From positions 10,218,121-10,282,120 of the forward strand of contig BROE01000012.1 of the NCBI GenBank assembly GCA_036571765.1: a stretch of 64,000 bases of DNA. Direction: 5' to 3'. Below the pieces are notes generated by a model, which worked only from the letters and a program-made list of their open reading frames with translations, searched no databases and had not been told where the DNA came from. The position numbers were made by a program, and so were the translations under genes. This stretch comes from Plecoglossus altivelis. Taxonomy: Eukaryota; Chordata; Actinopteri; Osmeriformes; Plecoglossidae. Positions 34,961 to 47,320 of the stretch are shown one piece after another (position 1 is the first letter of the stretch; every line of letters starts with the position of its first letter).

Positions 34961-37900
34961 TGGGAGCTGTAGGGCCCAGAAAGTGCTAGCATGCAGTGAA
35001 GTATCCGAATGGATGCAGGTAGAGAAAAAGAGATGAGGAGAGAAAGACAAATTAAAAAGTAAAGTCAAAACAAATTTGTTGTTTTCCATCCAGAAGTGAT
35101 CAGGTTTGCAAGTAATATTGATCTCTGGGATCAGCTTGATTACTATTTCCCAGTGTTAACCATTACCTGATAATATTAGGTTTACAGTTAGCACTGAGAA
35201 CATACGTGATATAAATGTGGTTTAGACCTACTGTTCACGCACACATTAACTAACACCCCAGAACATGACAAATGAACAATATGACAGGTGTGTATTTTCA
35301 TTCACACAAGGCCTACCTTTCTTTCTCTGAACAGTCCACTCACTCACACACACAGACACACAGACACACACACACACACACACACAGACATATACTTGCG
35401 CACACCTACTTTTCGTCAGTCCATCTACTGTATCTTTCCATCATCAGTATCAATCCAACGATCAATCCATCGATCCAACTATCTATTTATTTTCATCACC
35501 ATATCTTTTTTCCTTCTCCTCTCTCTCCTCGCTCTCCTCCTTCTCCTCTCTCCTCCCTCTCCTCTCTCTCCTCCCTCTCTCTCCTCCCTCTCCTCTCTCT
35601 CTCTGCTCTCTCTCCTCTATCTTTCCAGAGGCCAGAGCCCATGTCAGGACAATATGTTCACTCTGTGCTCTCTCTGACACCGTTTCTGTCTACATCATTG
35701 TGTGTGTTGGGGGAGCAGTGGAAGGAAAGGAAGGAAGACAGAATGTGACAGGTTGTGTGTGTGTGTGTATGTGTGTGTGTATGTGTGTGTGTGTGTGTGT
35801 CTTGGTGTCCCCAGGATCCCCCTACACCTCGTTACTCATCAGAAAGAGCCAGTAATGGTGTCTAATGGCGTCAGAGGAGCGCTCTGCAATCCTGTTCAAC
35901 ATCTGCTTGGAAGCATCCACTCAGCACACATTACCTTTTCAGTGTGTAAGAGTGTGTGTCGAGTTGTGTAAGCTCTTGGTTATTGTGTAAGGTTCGCGCT
36001 CTTAACGCCTCACCTGTTGCGTTTCCGCGGCGCTTTTGTGTGTGTTGTGTTGCCGAGCGCACAGACTTTGGTGCATTACCTCTAATTGCTAAGATGTTCT
36101 GGTGAGCCATTGCACATTTTATCCCGCAGAGGCAATGACTGAAAGTGTCGGGCGTAAGCGCGCACACACACGCGTCAGTTCTCCAGCTGGCTACACACCT
36201 GCGATGACGAAGGGGAGGGATACCACCAGCCGTGTTTGTTGTCGTTTGTTACGTTTACACTTTGTTCCACTTCTTCTGTCTCAGGCCTTCATCTCTCTCA
36301 CCCCCTGAAATACTCACACACACACACCTGGCGGCGCGCACATGGCTCAATGGCAGCGTGGAATAGCATTTCTCCGAAAGCAAGTGGCTGCACTTATGCA
36401 TTTATGCCTGGTCGTATGCAGGCGGGCGTGCGCGTATGCGTGTCTGTTCGTGCATGCGTGTGTCCGTGTGTGTAGGTCTTCCAACCACTCTGGATCCTTG
36501 TTAGGGCATACCTCCGTCAAAACACCTTGTCCACTCTGGCCAAGGTCAAACAACATGTGCTCTCCCAGAGACAGCGTTAGGGAGACAAGGAGAGAAAGGG
36601 AGAAAGGGAGGGAGAGGGGGAAGGTGGGAGAGAGGAAAGGAGAGAGGCAAAGGGGGTCATTGACGGAGGGTTTCGGCTACGTCAACACAGCATACAGTGT
36701 AAGTTTCCATGAATTCTTCTGGATGACAGACAGGAAAAGAGAGGGAGCATATTTTGCACCTAGAAGGTAAATCTGTCTTCTGTGTTGCCTGAGCAGGAGT
36801 GAGGAGGATAGTGCATTTAGAGAGGAGAGGGGAAGGAAGGAAGGGAGGGGAGAGGTGAGGAGGGAGGGGGATGGAGAGGTTGATAGGGAGAGCAGAGGGA
36901 GCAGAGGGAGGTTGATACTGACAGGTTTCTTGGGTCTTCGCCAACTCACTTTGCCCATAGGATTAATTTTCGCTCTTTCTGTCTTTCTCCTTCTTTCATT
37001 CTCTGCCTTGCAGAAACCACCTGATTTTTGAGATGAGAACAAGTGTGTGTGTATGTGTGTGAGAGAGTGAGGGGTTTTGATCTAACAACTACTTGTAAGA
37101 GTATAACCTGCAGGCATGCAGGCAGGCAGCAGAAAATATACATTTACTTTTCCCTGTGATAACCAAGATTGTTTTTTAATTCACCCTCTCGCATCAGAAA
37201 CAGGGGGTATAGGGACAAGGAGAACGAGAGAGAAAGAGGGAACAAGGGATATAGGGAGAGGGAGAGAGAGAGAGATGGGACGATGGCAGCTCACAAGGTC
37301 TCTTTAATTGGACACAAGAGGCTTCAGAACTTTTATAGCAGAATACCCAGACTTGTAGAATTCTCGCAGAAAGAAAAATGTGCCAATCCACATGCGGTCT
37401 CTGTACGGGCATGTATGCGTCACAGACCTCCCTAAGACACTGGGCCAATGATGAGGCACATTGGACGTGCATGGGTGTTTACCTGTGTGCGTACGTGCAT
37501 GCATGTGTTGTGTGCATGCCATGTGTGTTTTTGTGTTTGTCTGTGAGGGTGTGAATGTGTGTATGTTATAAGTCAAGTGCACTCCATCATTAGCGATGAA
37601 ACTGCCAACGCTACCAGAGCTGGATAAGGGGACACACACACACACACATACTGTGGCGGTAGTTCAGACACAATAGCACGGAGCCTGGCTAGTTCCTGAG
37701 GCTTAATCAAAGTCCTTCGGTGCAGTGAGAAGATGCATTATTTAACAGCTTGGCTGGCCTACAGCCTCCGATATAAATACACCCCATATACACAGGAGAA
37801 TCCCCCTCTCTCTACCTCTCTCCCTCTCTTTCTCTCTCTCTCTCCCACTCTCTCTCCCTCTCTCTCCCCCTCTCAGTCCATCTCTCCATCGTTTGTCCTC

Positions 37901-40832
37901 CTCCCTTTCCCTCTGGCTCTCATTTTGTCCTGTCTCCTCTCCACATTCTGGTTACCTCCTCCCCTCTCTCTCCACTCCCCTGTTCCTTGCCCTCCTCTCT
38001 TCTAAATCTCTCTCTCCTGAATCTCTCTCTCCCCCTCTCTCTGTCTCTTTTTTGCTCTCTGTCTTCGCAGGGCAACAGTGGCTCATACATAGTATCCCTG
38101 TCCATCAAAGCAGAGTGGCAGACCGACAGGATGAGAGGATTGGAGAGATCAAGGACAGGAAAGCAAAAGAGAGGAGTTGGGGAACAAAGGAGGGATGAAG
38201 GAGAAAGGCGGGGCGGATGCGGAGAAGAGAAAGGACGCCGAAAGTGGGGGGGGGAGAGAGAGAGGGAGGGAGGGTTGAAAGGCGAGAAGACGCTTACGGC
38301 AGTACAAGGGAGTTCCCGAGGGGGGGAGTGGAGTGTAGGACAGGAACGAGGGATGAGTTGGCAGCCACGACCTCAGCGCAAGGCATTCTGGGAGGGAAAC
38401 AAGATGCAGCGACAGAGGCCTCTTGGCTTCTCTTTTCATTAGTGTCACTGTGTGACTGCGGATGTGTGTGGCTGCGGATGAGTGGGTGGGTGTGCCTCAG
38501 CCCGCGCCCGTGTTTGTGAGGCATGTTAAGTGAGCAGGGAGAATTCCCAGGATGTCCCAGTGGTCCCTTCAGTTCCTGTGTGTCGTTCCCAGTATGTGTC
38601 GTTCCCAGTTCCCTGCTGCACCGGTGCTGCAGGCCCTCTCACTGGCTGGGTAGCTGGCTGGCTCTTAATGATCCCGTCTCTTTATCCCTCCCCCCCACCC
38701 CCCACACTCTGTCTCCCTGGATTTCTAGCGCTCTTCCTGTCGTTTGTTCGGTCTCTTTTCTCGCTTCCCTGTGCGTTTCTGCTTTCCTCTTTTCCTCAGA
38801 TGCTCACCCTTCCTCCCGCTCTCCCTCTCTCCCTCTCCCCCTCCCTCTCTCCCTCCCTCTCAGTCTCTCCATCTGTGCCTGGGCCTAAAAGTACCAAACA
38901 TCAGAGACACATTAGACCACCAGAAGACAACTAATCAATGCTGATGGAGCCCCATCAAGAAATAACTCATTTTTTAACCCATGTCCCAGCACACACAGCC
39001 ACAAAACACACAAACACTCACCACAAAACAGTCCGTCGACGGTAAAAGCGCGTTCAAACGCTTCTATTGGCTATATTGATTTTCTGGCACCTCACAAAAG
39101 ACAGCACTTGAGCCTGGATGGGCATTTCAGTGGTCAAAACCATTAGTCCTGTTCTTCCCATGTTTCTATCAGACCTTGACTTGTTGAACAACAACAACTA
39201 AAAGACGATGGTCCAGACACAGACAGAAGGGTCCAGGAATCAATCAGAGAACAAAATAGGAAGAGAGAAAGAAGGAGGGCGAGGGAAAGCGAAGGGAGAG
39301 AGTGAGCGGGCTTCCTTGAACCACAGAACAGGGAGATCGATCGGGGAGGGCAAATTCATTTTTAGGTTGCTCTTGTCTAAGCAAGGGAAGGATAGGAGGG
39401 AGCATAGAAAGGGAGTAAGGAGGGAGGATAGGAAGGGGGTAAGGAAGGAGGATGAAAGGGAGGAAGGGGAGGAGGAAAGGAAGTATAGGGGGAACTAAGA
39501 AGGGGAGGGAAATGGGGGAGAGGTGAGAACAGAAAGACAGAGAAACAAGAAGTGGTGTTTGATCAAATTCCGATTTTATGCCCGTTACCTTCTACAATGA
39601 ATATGAACGGGAGATGTTCACCTCGGACTTGTGGATGTGTGGAAATGAGCAGAAGTTGGGGAAGGACAAAGAAATAGAACGGTGGAGGGAGGGAGAGTGA
39701 AAGTGGGAGACAGGTGAGGAGAGGTGACTGAGGCGATATCGTATCAGCATGTTTTGACTGTCCTTTCCTCCCTCCTCATGCAGCCTCCACCTCCCTTTCT
39801 TGCTCTCTCTCTTTCTCTCTTGCTCTCATTCTCACACTTGTCTCCCTCTCCTCCTCCCCCCCTATTCCTTTTCTCTTACTACCTCCCACCATCCTATTTT
39901 TGACTGACCTCTAATTAGTTGCCAGTTCAAACTCTTTAGCCTCGTTCTCCTGTCCAAGGTCTCATAATTCCCACTGCTGACAGACTTGGACAGTCTTCAA
40001 GGCGCTGGCGTTGCTGTTGCGCCAGCTCCAGGGAGGCATTCTGGGACAGCAGGCATCGACTGCTCTGGCCTTCTAATGGCTGCGCTAATGACACATCTGG
40101 ACGTTGGCAGTCTCCAAGCACATGCACGCAGACTCACACACAGATATGTATGCAAAAAAAAAGTCATACACACATGCATACTTTCCTGAAATCTAATCTA
40201 TTTTAACCTTGCTGTAGGAGGAATATATGCTGTATAATTCTTTTGAAAGAACGCAAAATATACATTTCCTCACAGCAACAACCACATGCAGGAAATGTCT
40301 AGAAACTATGTCTAGAAACTATCCAGGACATCCCAAGGAGGCATCTGTCAACTCCATTATGTCCTGACAACATGCTGCTCCCTCTCTCTCTCTTTGTTCT
40401 TTCTTTCTCTCTCTCTCGCTCACTTTCTTCTCTGTCTGATAATTATCTGTGCCACCTCTCCTCATTCTGTTTGAATAATGGGCAAGGAGGGGCGTATAAC
40501 TTTGTAAAAGACTCGAAAGTTATCAGAAGAGAGTGAGAGAGAGGGCTGACAGACAGAGAGAAGACAGCGATAGGGGTGGGGTGGGGCAAAGGAGTGATGA
40601 AGAGAGGGAGAGATGATGATGAGTGTGGATAGGCAGGGAGAATTGAATCTTTTAATCTCCCAAAGTGGGAAGAAAGAGACCCGAGACAGCAGTGATTGGA
40701 TTTCCTTAAAGTCCACAAGTGGGTCAATACAGCTAACTCCGTTCATTAGCTTGCTCTCACTGATGGAAGGAGGAGAGAGGGAGGAGAGAGGTGGGAAAGA
40801 GTGCAGGTGTTGAAAAAGGGCAGGAGTAAGAA
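34961..40832. other. non-coding block
   Basis: It contains CA (35340-35387), CT (35516-35615), TG (35754-35800), purine patches (36580-36660, 36800-36910, 38150-38350, 39250-39530), CT-rich tracts (37805-37885, 38815-38870, 39795-39830, 40380-40430) and unique stretches. The unique stretch 35985-36180 is repeat-poor and could be regulatory. A hairpin (GCTGGCG and CGCCAGC arms) lies near 40004-40027. No exon was recognised. Confidence 0.55.
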
Positions 40833-41072
40833 AGACAGATAGGGGGCAGACCAACTTCCAGACAGACACAGGTAGACCAACTTCCAAACAGACAGACAGA
40901 CAGACGGACAGACCAACCTTCCAGACAGACAGATAGGCAGACAGACCAACTTCCAAACAAACAGACAGACAGACAGACCGTCCAACAGAGAGACAGACCA
41001 ACCGACAGACAGACAGACAGACAGGCAGACAGACAGACAGACAGACAGACAAGCAGACAGACAGACTGACTG
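40833..41072. repeat. GACA array with CCAACTTCCAAA spacers
   Basis: GACA tetranucleotide runs alternate with GACCAACTTCCAAACA units about every 35-45 bp, then become pure GACA from about 41010. This is a compound VNTR. The - strand open frames (Cys/Leu/Ser/Val-rich) are a consequence. Confidence 0.92.
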
Positions 41073-41740
41073 ATAGGGATGGATTCCGAGGTAAGAAAGA
41101 AAACAATAGAGAGAAACGTGCCTGTGAAATTCACAGTCATGGAGTAGAACAGACACACAAACACAGAGTCACTGAATATAATTTTATCGTTCTAAATGGT
41201 TGCCATCTTTGTCTGGCATTAACTAGCTTTTGGCATTTAGATCAGAAATAATATGCAGTCACTAAAAGGTAGAGATAATTGTCTGCCCTGATTTTTGTCA
41301 GGGTAATTAGACTCTCTCTCTTAAACCACAATTAGCATGACATTGCTAAAAGCATCCAAGAGGAAGGAGAAAAGGGAAGAAGAGGTAGAGGTTGGAAGAA
41401 AAGAAGGCAAGCTGTTGACAACATAGAAACACCCAAAAGGGGAAGATTCAGTGCATTTCAATGGATAGGAAAATATGACTAAATGTTTTAGGCAAGATTG
41501 CAATGCAGTTTGACGGTGGCCAGTTTGGAAAACGTTTGAAAAAGAAGAAACAGGAAGTTGTGTTACAGTCATGACACACACGTTGGCAGGGAGTGGTGAC
41601 ATGGAGCCACAAATACCCATATCAATGGTGCCTGTATGTTTGTGCTGTTTCACTATGTGACCCTGTAATGGAAACGCTTAAGAGCCATTTAGTTACAATG
41701 AGACAGGACTGTAGTTTACTGTATGATTGAGTCATAAGGT

Positions 41741-42040
41741 GTGAGGTGAGGTCAGCCGAGGGCAGGTGAGAGCATGTGAGGGCAAGTGAGGTCAGCTGAT
41801 GGCAGGTGTGGTAGGCTGAGGGCAGGTGACAGCAGGTAAGGTCAGCTGAGGGCAGGTGAGGGCAGATGAGGACAGGTGAGGGCAGGTGAGGGCAGATGAG
41901 GGCAGATGAGGACAGGTGAGGGCAGGTGAGGGCAGATGAGGGCAGATGAGGACAGGTGAGGGCAGGTGAGGGCAGGTGAGGGCAGCTAAGGGCAGGTGTG
42001 GGCAGATGAGGGGAGCTGAATGCTGGTAAGGGCAGGGGCT
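41741..42040. repeat. 10-bp minisatellite GGCAGGTGAG in exact register
   Basis: About 30 units of 10 bp, consensus GGCAG(G/A)TGAG, follow each other without a single insertion or deletion; only substitutions occur. GACAGGTGAG variants start at 41871, 41911 and 41951, giving a 40-bp higher-order period. Between 41761 and 42010, 22 of 25 units contain an E-box core (CANNTG). Nine units carry CAG|GTGAG and one carries CAG|GTAAG, which are consensus 5' splice sites on the + strand. The - strand is open by consequence. Confidence 0.95.
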
Positions 42041-42540
42041 CAAATTGGGGTTGAACAAAGTTGCTGAAGATCTTAAGCTGACATTTCAGTCCAATGGAAC
42101 TGGTGACATGGTTAAGCAAGAGCATTGTCTTGACACACATGCACTCACACAAACACAGACACACACATTGAACTAAACATGGATGTAAGCACAGCCTTTG
42201 TACTATGAGACAGTGTGTACAAAATCTTTCTCTCTTGGTCTCTCTTTCTATCTCAATCTTTCTTTCATTTCCTAGTGTCCCTGTTTCAGCCACTCTCTCT
42301 TTTTCTTTTTCTATCTTTCTCTCTCGACTCAAGGTGTTTTATAGACATGAGAAATACAGATCTGTTTCACCACCCTCATTCTCACTTCTCTCCTTCTCCT
42401 CCCCCCTCCCTCCCAGAACTGAGAGGCGTGACAGTGCGAGGTATGATGGAGGACTTGACAGACAGCCTGTGGTATAGAGTGACACAGGGGAGGAGAAGAG
42501 GAGGGGAACAGAGGATGGATCATCACTCCATCATTTTTAC

Positions 42541-42541
42541 T

Positions 42542-42587
<46 letters not shown>
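42541..42587. repeat. (GA)n microsatellite
   Basis: About 23 uninterrupted GA dinucleotides, followed by a G-rich stretch. Confidence 0.95.
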
Positions 42588-42589
<2 letters not shown>

Positions 42590-42812
42590 TGGGGGGGGAG
42601 GCAGAGGAGGGGTCTGGGAGAGCTAGAGTAGAGAAACGTATATTACCAGGTGCATGTGTGCGTGTGTGGTTAGTGAGGGAAGTGAGAGTGTTTGACTGAC
42701 TGCCTGTCGCCTGGGTGTCTTCGCATGTTCAGTAGCACCTGTGTGAGACCCACTACAGTGTGTAACAGAGGAATATAAGACCTCATTCTAACTAATCTGC
42801 TCATGACTGCAC

Positions 42813-42930
42813 AGGAAGGAAGGAAGGAAGGAAGGAAGGAAGGAAGGAAGGAAAAAAGAAGAAGGAAGGAGAAGAAGGAAGGAAGGAAGGAAGGAAGGAA
42901 AAGGAAGGAAGGAAGGAAGGAAGGAAGGAT
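42813..42930. repeat. (GGAA)n microsatellite
   Basis: About 118 bp of tandem GGAA in three runs separated by AAAAGAAGAA- and AAA-type interruptions. GGAA is the core recognised by ETS-domain proteins, and arrays of it can bind ETS factors in clusters. The nearby elf2 gene encodes one, but any link is inference. Confidence 0.95.
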
Positions 42931-43239
42931 GTTCACACTTGCATACATATCACATGCACCTGAAATCCTTTATGGTTTGAAAGGCAGGTCAGCCTCTTTC
43001 TCTGATTCGCAGTTGAGACAAGTGGGGTTTTTACCCTCATCCCTCTCTTTTCCCCGCCAACAGGACGACCGATGATAAGGACCAAAAACACGTAACCCCT
43101 CTCCTCTCTTTCCCTTCCATGCTCTTTCTCTCTCCCTCTTCCCTTTCACTTGCCCTCTTGCTTCTCCCACCTCGTTCCTTGTACGGGTAATCTGAGACCA
43201 AGATGATAAGAAAGGAGTCTTCTTACAGAAACAGCTTTT

Positions 43240-43940
43240 ATAAGAAGGCTATGGCTTCTATCGTAGAAGCATTTACCATTTTAACCGTCACATTATTTAT
43301 TTATTTATTGTCTTGACAGCGAGTGAATTATTTTCCGTGTAGTAAGAGCACCGCCCTGTGTCTAAAGACAGAACAGCGACCTGTCCAAAGGTATCACGTC
43401 ACTTGGGAGAAACCCGAAGTGGATTAAAAATATATTTATAAATTTCTGTTTAATTATTTATCAAGCAATTGCTTCCTCTGTTTACTCTTGGGTTATTAAA
43501 TATTACTTGGCTAAGATGCTTTAAAACGCTCGCGTCCGAACACATCACACTGACCGGCTAATTCCTGAGATCCAACTCCCGGGAATTTGCTGTCTGAAAT
43601 TGCTGCTCAATTTCTCATTAGATTTTTTTTTCGTAATTCATCTTTTGTCGTATTTCTGCCAAGTCAGAGGGAATTGGCTCGGCAATGGGCTTGGGCCTCT
43701 GTACTCGTGAGCATTTAACCAAACAGGGATGAGACAGGCAGATGATTTTGAAGTGATCCGTGTTGATTTAGCGTTTCATCTCCGCTAATGTGCTATTAAC
43801 CGATGTTCAACGCCAACACTTGTCATTCGCCAGTAGGTAAGATTTAGCGTTGCACCCGTACCTACCTTAGTGCTCAGTTAAGGGCTAAATTAACGAAGAA
43901 GGTGATTTACAACATAATCAGGGATCAAAATCAATTTTAA
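43240..43940. promoter_or_regulatory. candidate conserved non-coding element (700 bp)
   Basis: This is the longest repeat-poor, AT-rich block of the upstream region. It contains many homeodomain and forkhead-like cores (TTTAATTATTTATC, CAAGCAATTGCTTCC, TTTATTTATTTATTG, CTCATTAGA). There is no open frame of note. Its length and composition recall conserved developmental enhancers in vertebrate gene deserts. Conservation could not be checked. Confidence 0.35.
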
Positions 43941-44834
43941 AAAACATGTTTGGGGCAATCAGAGGCATGAAATCAACTGTGGGGATGTGTGCGGGTGTGT
44001 GATGGAGAACGACGGATTGAGAGTGTTGTACAGCATAGGGCGATGGAGAAACTGCAACTGCACAGCTGATCTGACATCAAGATACCCACACATAGGCCTC
44101 CACACAGTCAATAGTTTGTCCAGATAGCAGTGCTGAGCTTATTCAGAGAGGAGAAACGTAGCCGCAGCTTTCCGTCCCCACAACAAGTCTCTAATGGGTT
44201 TTTCCCTTTTGCCTTTCTCCCCGACAGCCCAACACCATTACAGCTAAAGTAGCCTACAACTTCTAAATCACCCCAGGCGAACACACATCCAAGCACACAC
44301 ACACACACACACACACACAGAGGAATTTACACAAACAACGTAACTTAAACATACACAAGTAAACATAAAACCCTCTCTTGAACATACACACAGAGGGAGA
44401 GACTCCTAAATCACTATAGCTTATTCCATTGTGGCTAAAGCACATGGGGAAGGTTGTGACATTTCTTCACTCTGTTTGCCTGCAAGCCTTTTCTGCAGAA
44501 TAATTGAGAATTCCTGTGTTTCTGCTTGGTCATTCACTCTGACTGAATGTGTGTTTTTGTGTGACAGCAAATGTGGGTTTGTGTGTATATGGGTGTGCGT
44601 GTTCCAGTGTGTGGGTGTATGCTCACATCTCAACTCCTGTGTGCGTATGTACCTTTGTATGTGTTCATGAGGACATTTCTGCTTTTATGGGTGTGTATTT
44701 GAGGTTACTGTAAGCCTGTTTGTGTGTCCAAACCCTCTGGGTGACTCACACTTCACTATAAGAGACCATCACTAGCCCTTCCACACACAAGTACACTACA
44801 CACACAACTGCTCACCCTTTACCTTGCCTGTGTG

Positions 44835-44882
<48 letters not shown>

Positions 44883-46999
44883 GGGAGTGGGTGAGGGAGG
44901 GGGGGGTGATGAAAGCCCTTGGACCAGAGGGTCGAACACGGAGGAACAGAACTATAAGTCAAAAGAGGAGTGTCTGTGTCTGAGTGTGTCTGTGTCTTGA
45001 GTGTGTCTGTGTCTGAGTGTGTCTGTGCATGTCTGCATGTGTTCTTGCATTTACCTAAACAAACAAATCCACATTGCAGGCAGAACTGCCTATATTCCAG
45101 CCCCCACAACACCAAGGCCACATTACTGGCCTTTACTCCACACACGTGGATTTACCATGGAGCAATACTGCCCCCCGGTGGCCAGAACAATGCATTATTA
45201 ATCTCCTGCCAGCCTCACTTAAATCAATAGGTACTTAATACTAGAAGGTCTGCCCAGTCTCAATGACACTAAGAGGGTAAGTGACAGCAATATAGAGAGG
45301 AGAGTAGAGGAGCAGGGAGCAGAGAAGAGCGGAGAGACAAGCTAAACATTTCAGACTATTGAGACGGGCCACAGTTATCTCTCCACACTTTTACTCCACC
45401 CTTCTCAAAAGAGAGGGAACAAAAATACAGAGAGAGACATAGGGAGAGAGACAGAGACCAGCCACCCAAGGCTGTATAATCAGTGAGAGGAGGGGAACGG
45501 GTGGGGAGGAGGGGAAAGAGAGGAGCCGAGGTGTATATTTCAGAAAGGTGCTCTGGGGAGTGCCAGCATCATTTTCAGACCGCTTTTTTTCAGATCCCCC
45601 GATGTCGGGAAGATTGAAGTCGTAATGTCAGGTCGTTTGATGTGTGTCGCCTGAGCATGCCAGACGAGACAGCCAGACGGGGTTTAGCTCAAATACCAAT
45701 AAAATCAAATGGACGAAAAGGAGCGGTGCTGGAATTTTAAACGAGTCCACACACATTTGCTCACACTCACACATATGCAGATAGGGCAAGACATGCATGC
45801 AAACACTGTAACGCACACACACATAGATGTTCAATCCAAAAATACCTATTGACTCAATATTGAGTTTCTCTGGTATCAGATGTGCTCCATCAGTGCAGGC
45901 GGAGCCACAGCTATGTGAATGTTACGACCCTTATAATGAGAGACTGGGATAAACAGACAGGAGACCAGAAAACAACATGCAACGCTCACATAGACATGCA
46001 TGCACGTCCGGAACGGTGTGTCTGTTTCAGTATCCGTCTGTGCGTGTACTTGTGTGCGTTTGTGTGCGTTTCAGTATCCGTCTGTTTGTGTGCACGCGCG
46101 CGTGTGTGTATGTAAGTGTGTGTGTGTGTGTGTGCATGTGAGGAACAACAGGAGGATCACAGGGCTCTCAGGTTGATCAAAGAGACCTGCCCTTGAGTCC
46201 CTTCTGTCCAGCCCACACCAGGATGATTAGCGACTACACCACAGATTAGAGAAGGAGAGAGCGGGAGGGAGAGACGCTTGGGGGGAGAGAGAGACAGAGA
46301 GAGAGTGGGGGGGGGGGGGTGGATGAAGGGCCGGAGATGTGAAAGGAGGGATAGGAAGCTGACACACCACAGGGAGACTGGACATAGCACAGACAAAAGC
46401 ATGAACACACACTCACACACACACACACAGATTCTCGCACTACAAGTGTGACCTCAAAGCAATCCCCAGGTTTCAAGGACAAATAGGCGTCAAACCGTGA
46501 GATTGGCAGGGGAGCAATTCTCTACTGGCTAGTACACGCACACTCACACACACATAACATGCTGTAATTATCCGTACGGTTCACACCAGTTCAACAACCA
46601 AGCAGGCAGTATCGCCAATTAGAGCCCATTAAGGAATGTGTGCACGGCATGCACGAATGCGTGTGCACATCTGTCAGTCTGCTCTCCGAAATGTGTGAGT
46701 GTGTTTGTGTGTGTGAGAGAGAGACAGAAACAGAGAACGAGAGAGACAGTTTGAAGTTAAGTCTACATTTAAGTAGCTTCTTTTCTTCGTAGCAGGCAAC
46801 AGATTGGTTAATAGCGTTGTGGTCTTTTCCAAAAGCTCATGAGAAAGCTTTACAATGACCTTGGTGTGTGTGTTTACAGACAACTCGGGCTCCACACAAA
46901 AACGGAGGAGTTTGTAAATCAACAACTGACGCTCTGAGACTCCAAATTCAGCCTCTGAACTGATCATCAAACAGAGTAAAAAAAATATGAAAAACTGTC
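43941..46999. other. non-coding block with CA and TG tracts
   Basis: It contains CA (44294-44319), TG/TGAG (44570-44620), TG (44829-44880), a TGTCTGAG array (44970-45030), GA-rich patches (45290-45350, 46255-46310), TG with CGCG (46020-46138) and a G run (46306-46318). No exon was recognised. Confidence 0.6.
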
Positions 47000-47320
47000 A
47001 AAGTTACATTTTTCTTTTCTTCGCAAGCTGTCCTTATCAAATATGGAAGCAATCATAAATAAATTAGGCCGGTCTCTCTGCACGAAAGATGCGTCTTCAA
47101 AGAGCAGTCGATGCGTCTTTAAGGCGGACGATAACGCCGGAATGATTGGACGCAGGAAAGCGATAGTCGTCGTTGATTCAACTGGTTAAGCTGCATGCAG
47201 ACTGCGTGCAGAGCTGCGTGTGTGCATCACAGTCATTAAAGGAGGGTCACCCGGGTTGTTATCGCTGGCTGGGGGGTAAAGATTGACAGTGACCAGAAGA
47301 CATTGATCGAGAGGAATTGT
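47000..47320. promoter_or_regulatory. candidate conserved non-coding element
   Basis: Repeat-free block with CAATCATAAATAAATTAG, a twice-used GATGCGTCTT direct repeat (about 47088 and 47110) and CpG-containing stretches. It stands out against the flanking simple repeats. Enhancer function is inferred from composition only. Confidence 0.3.
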
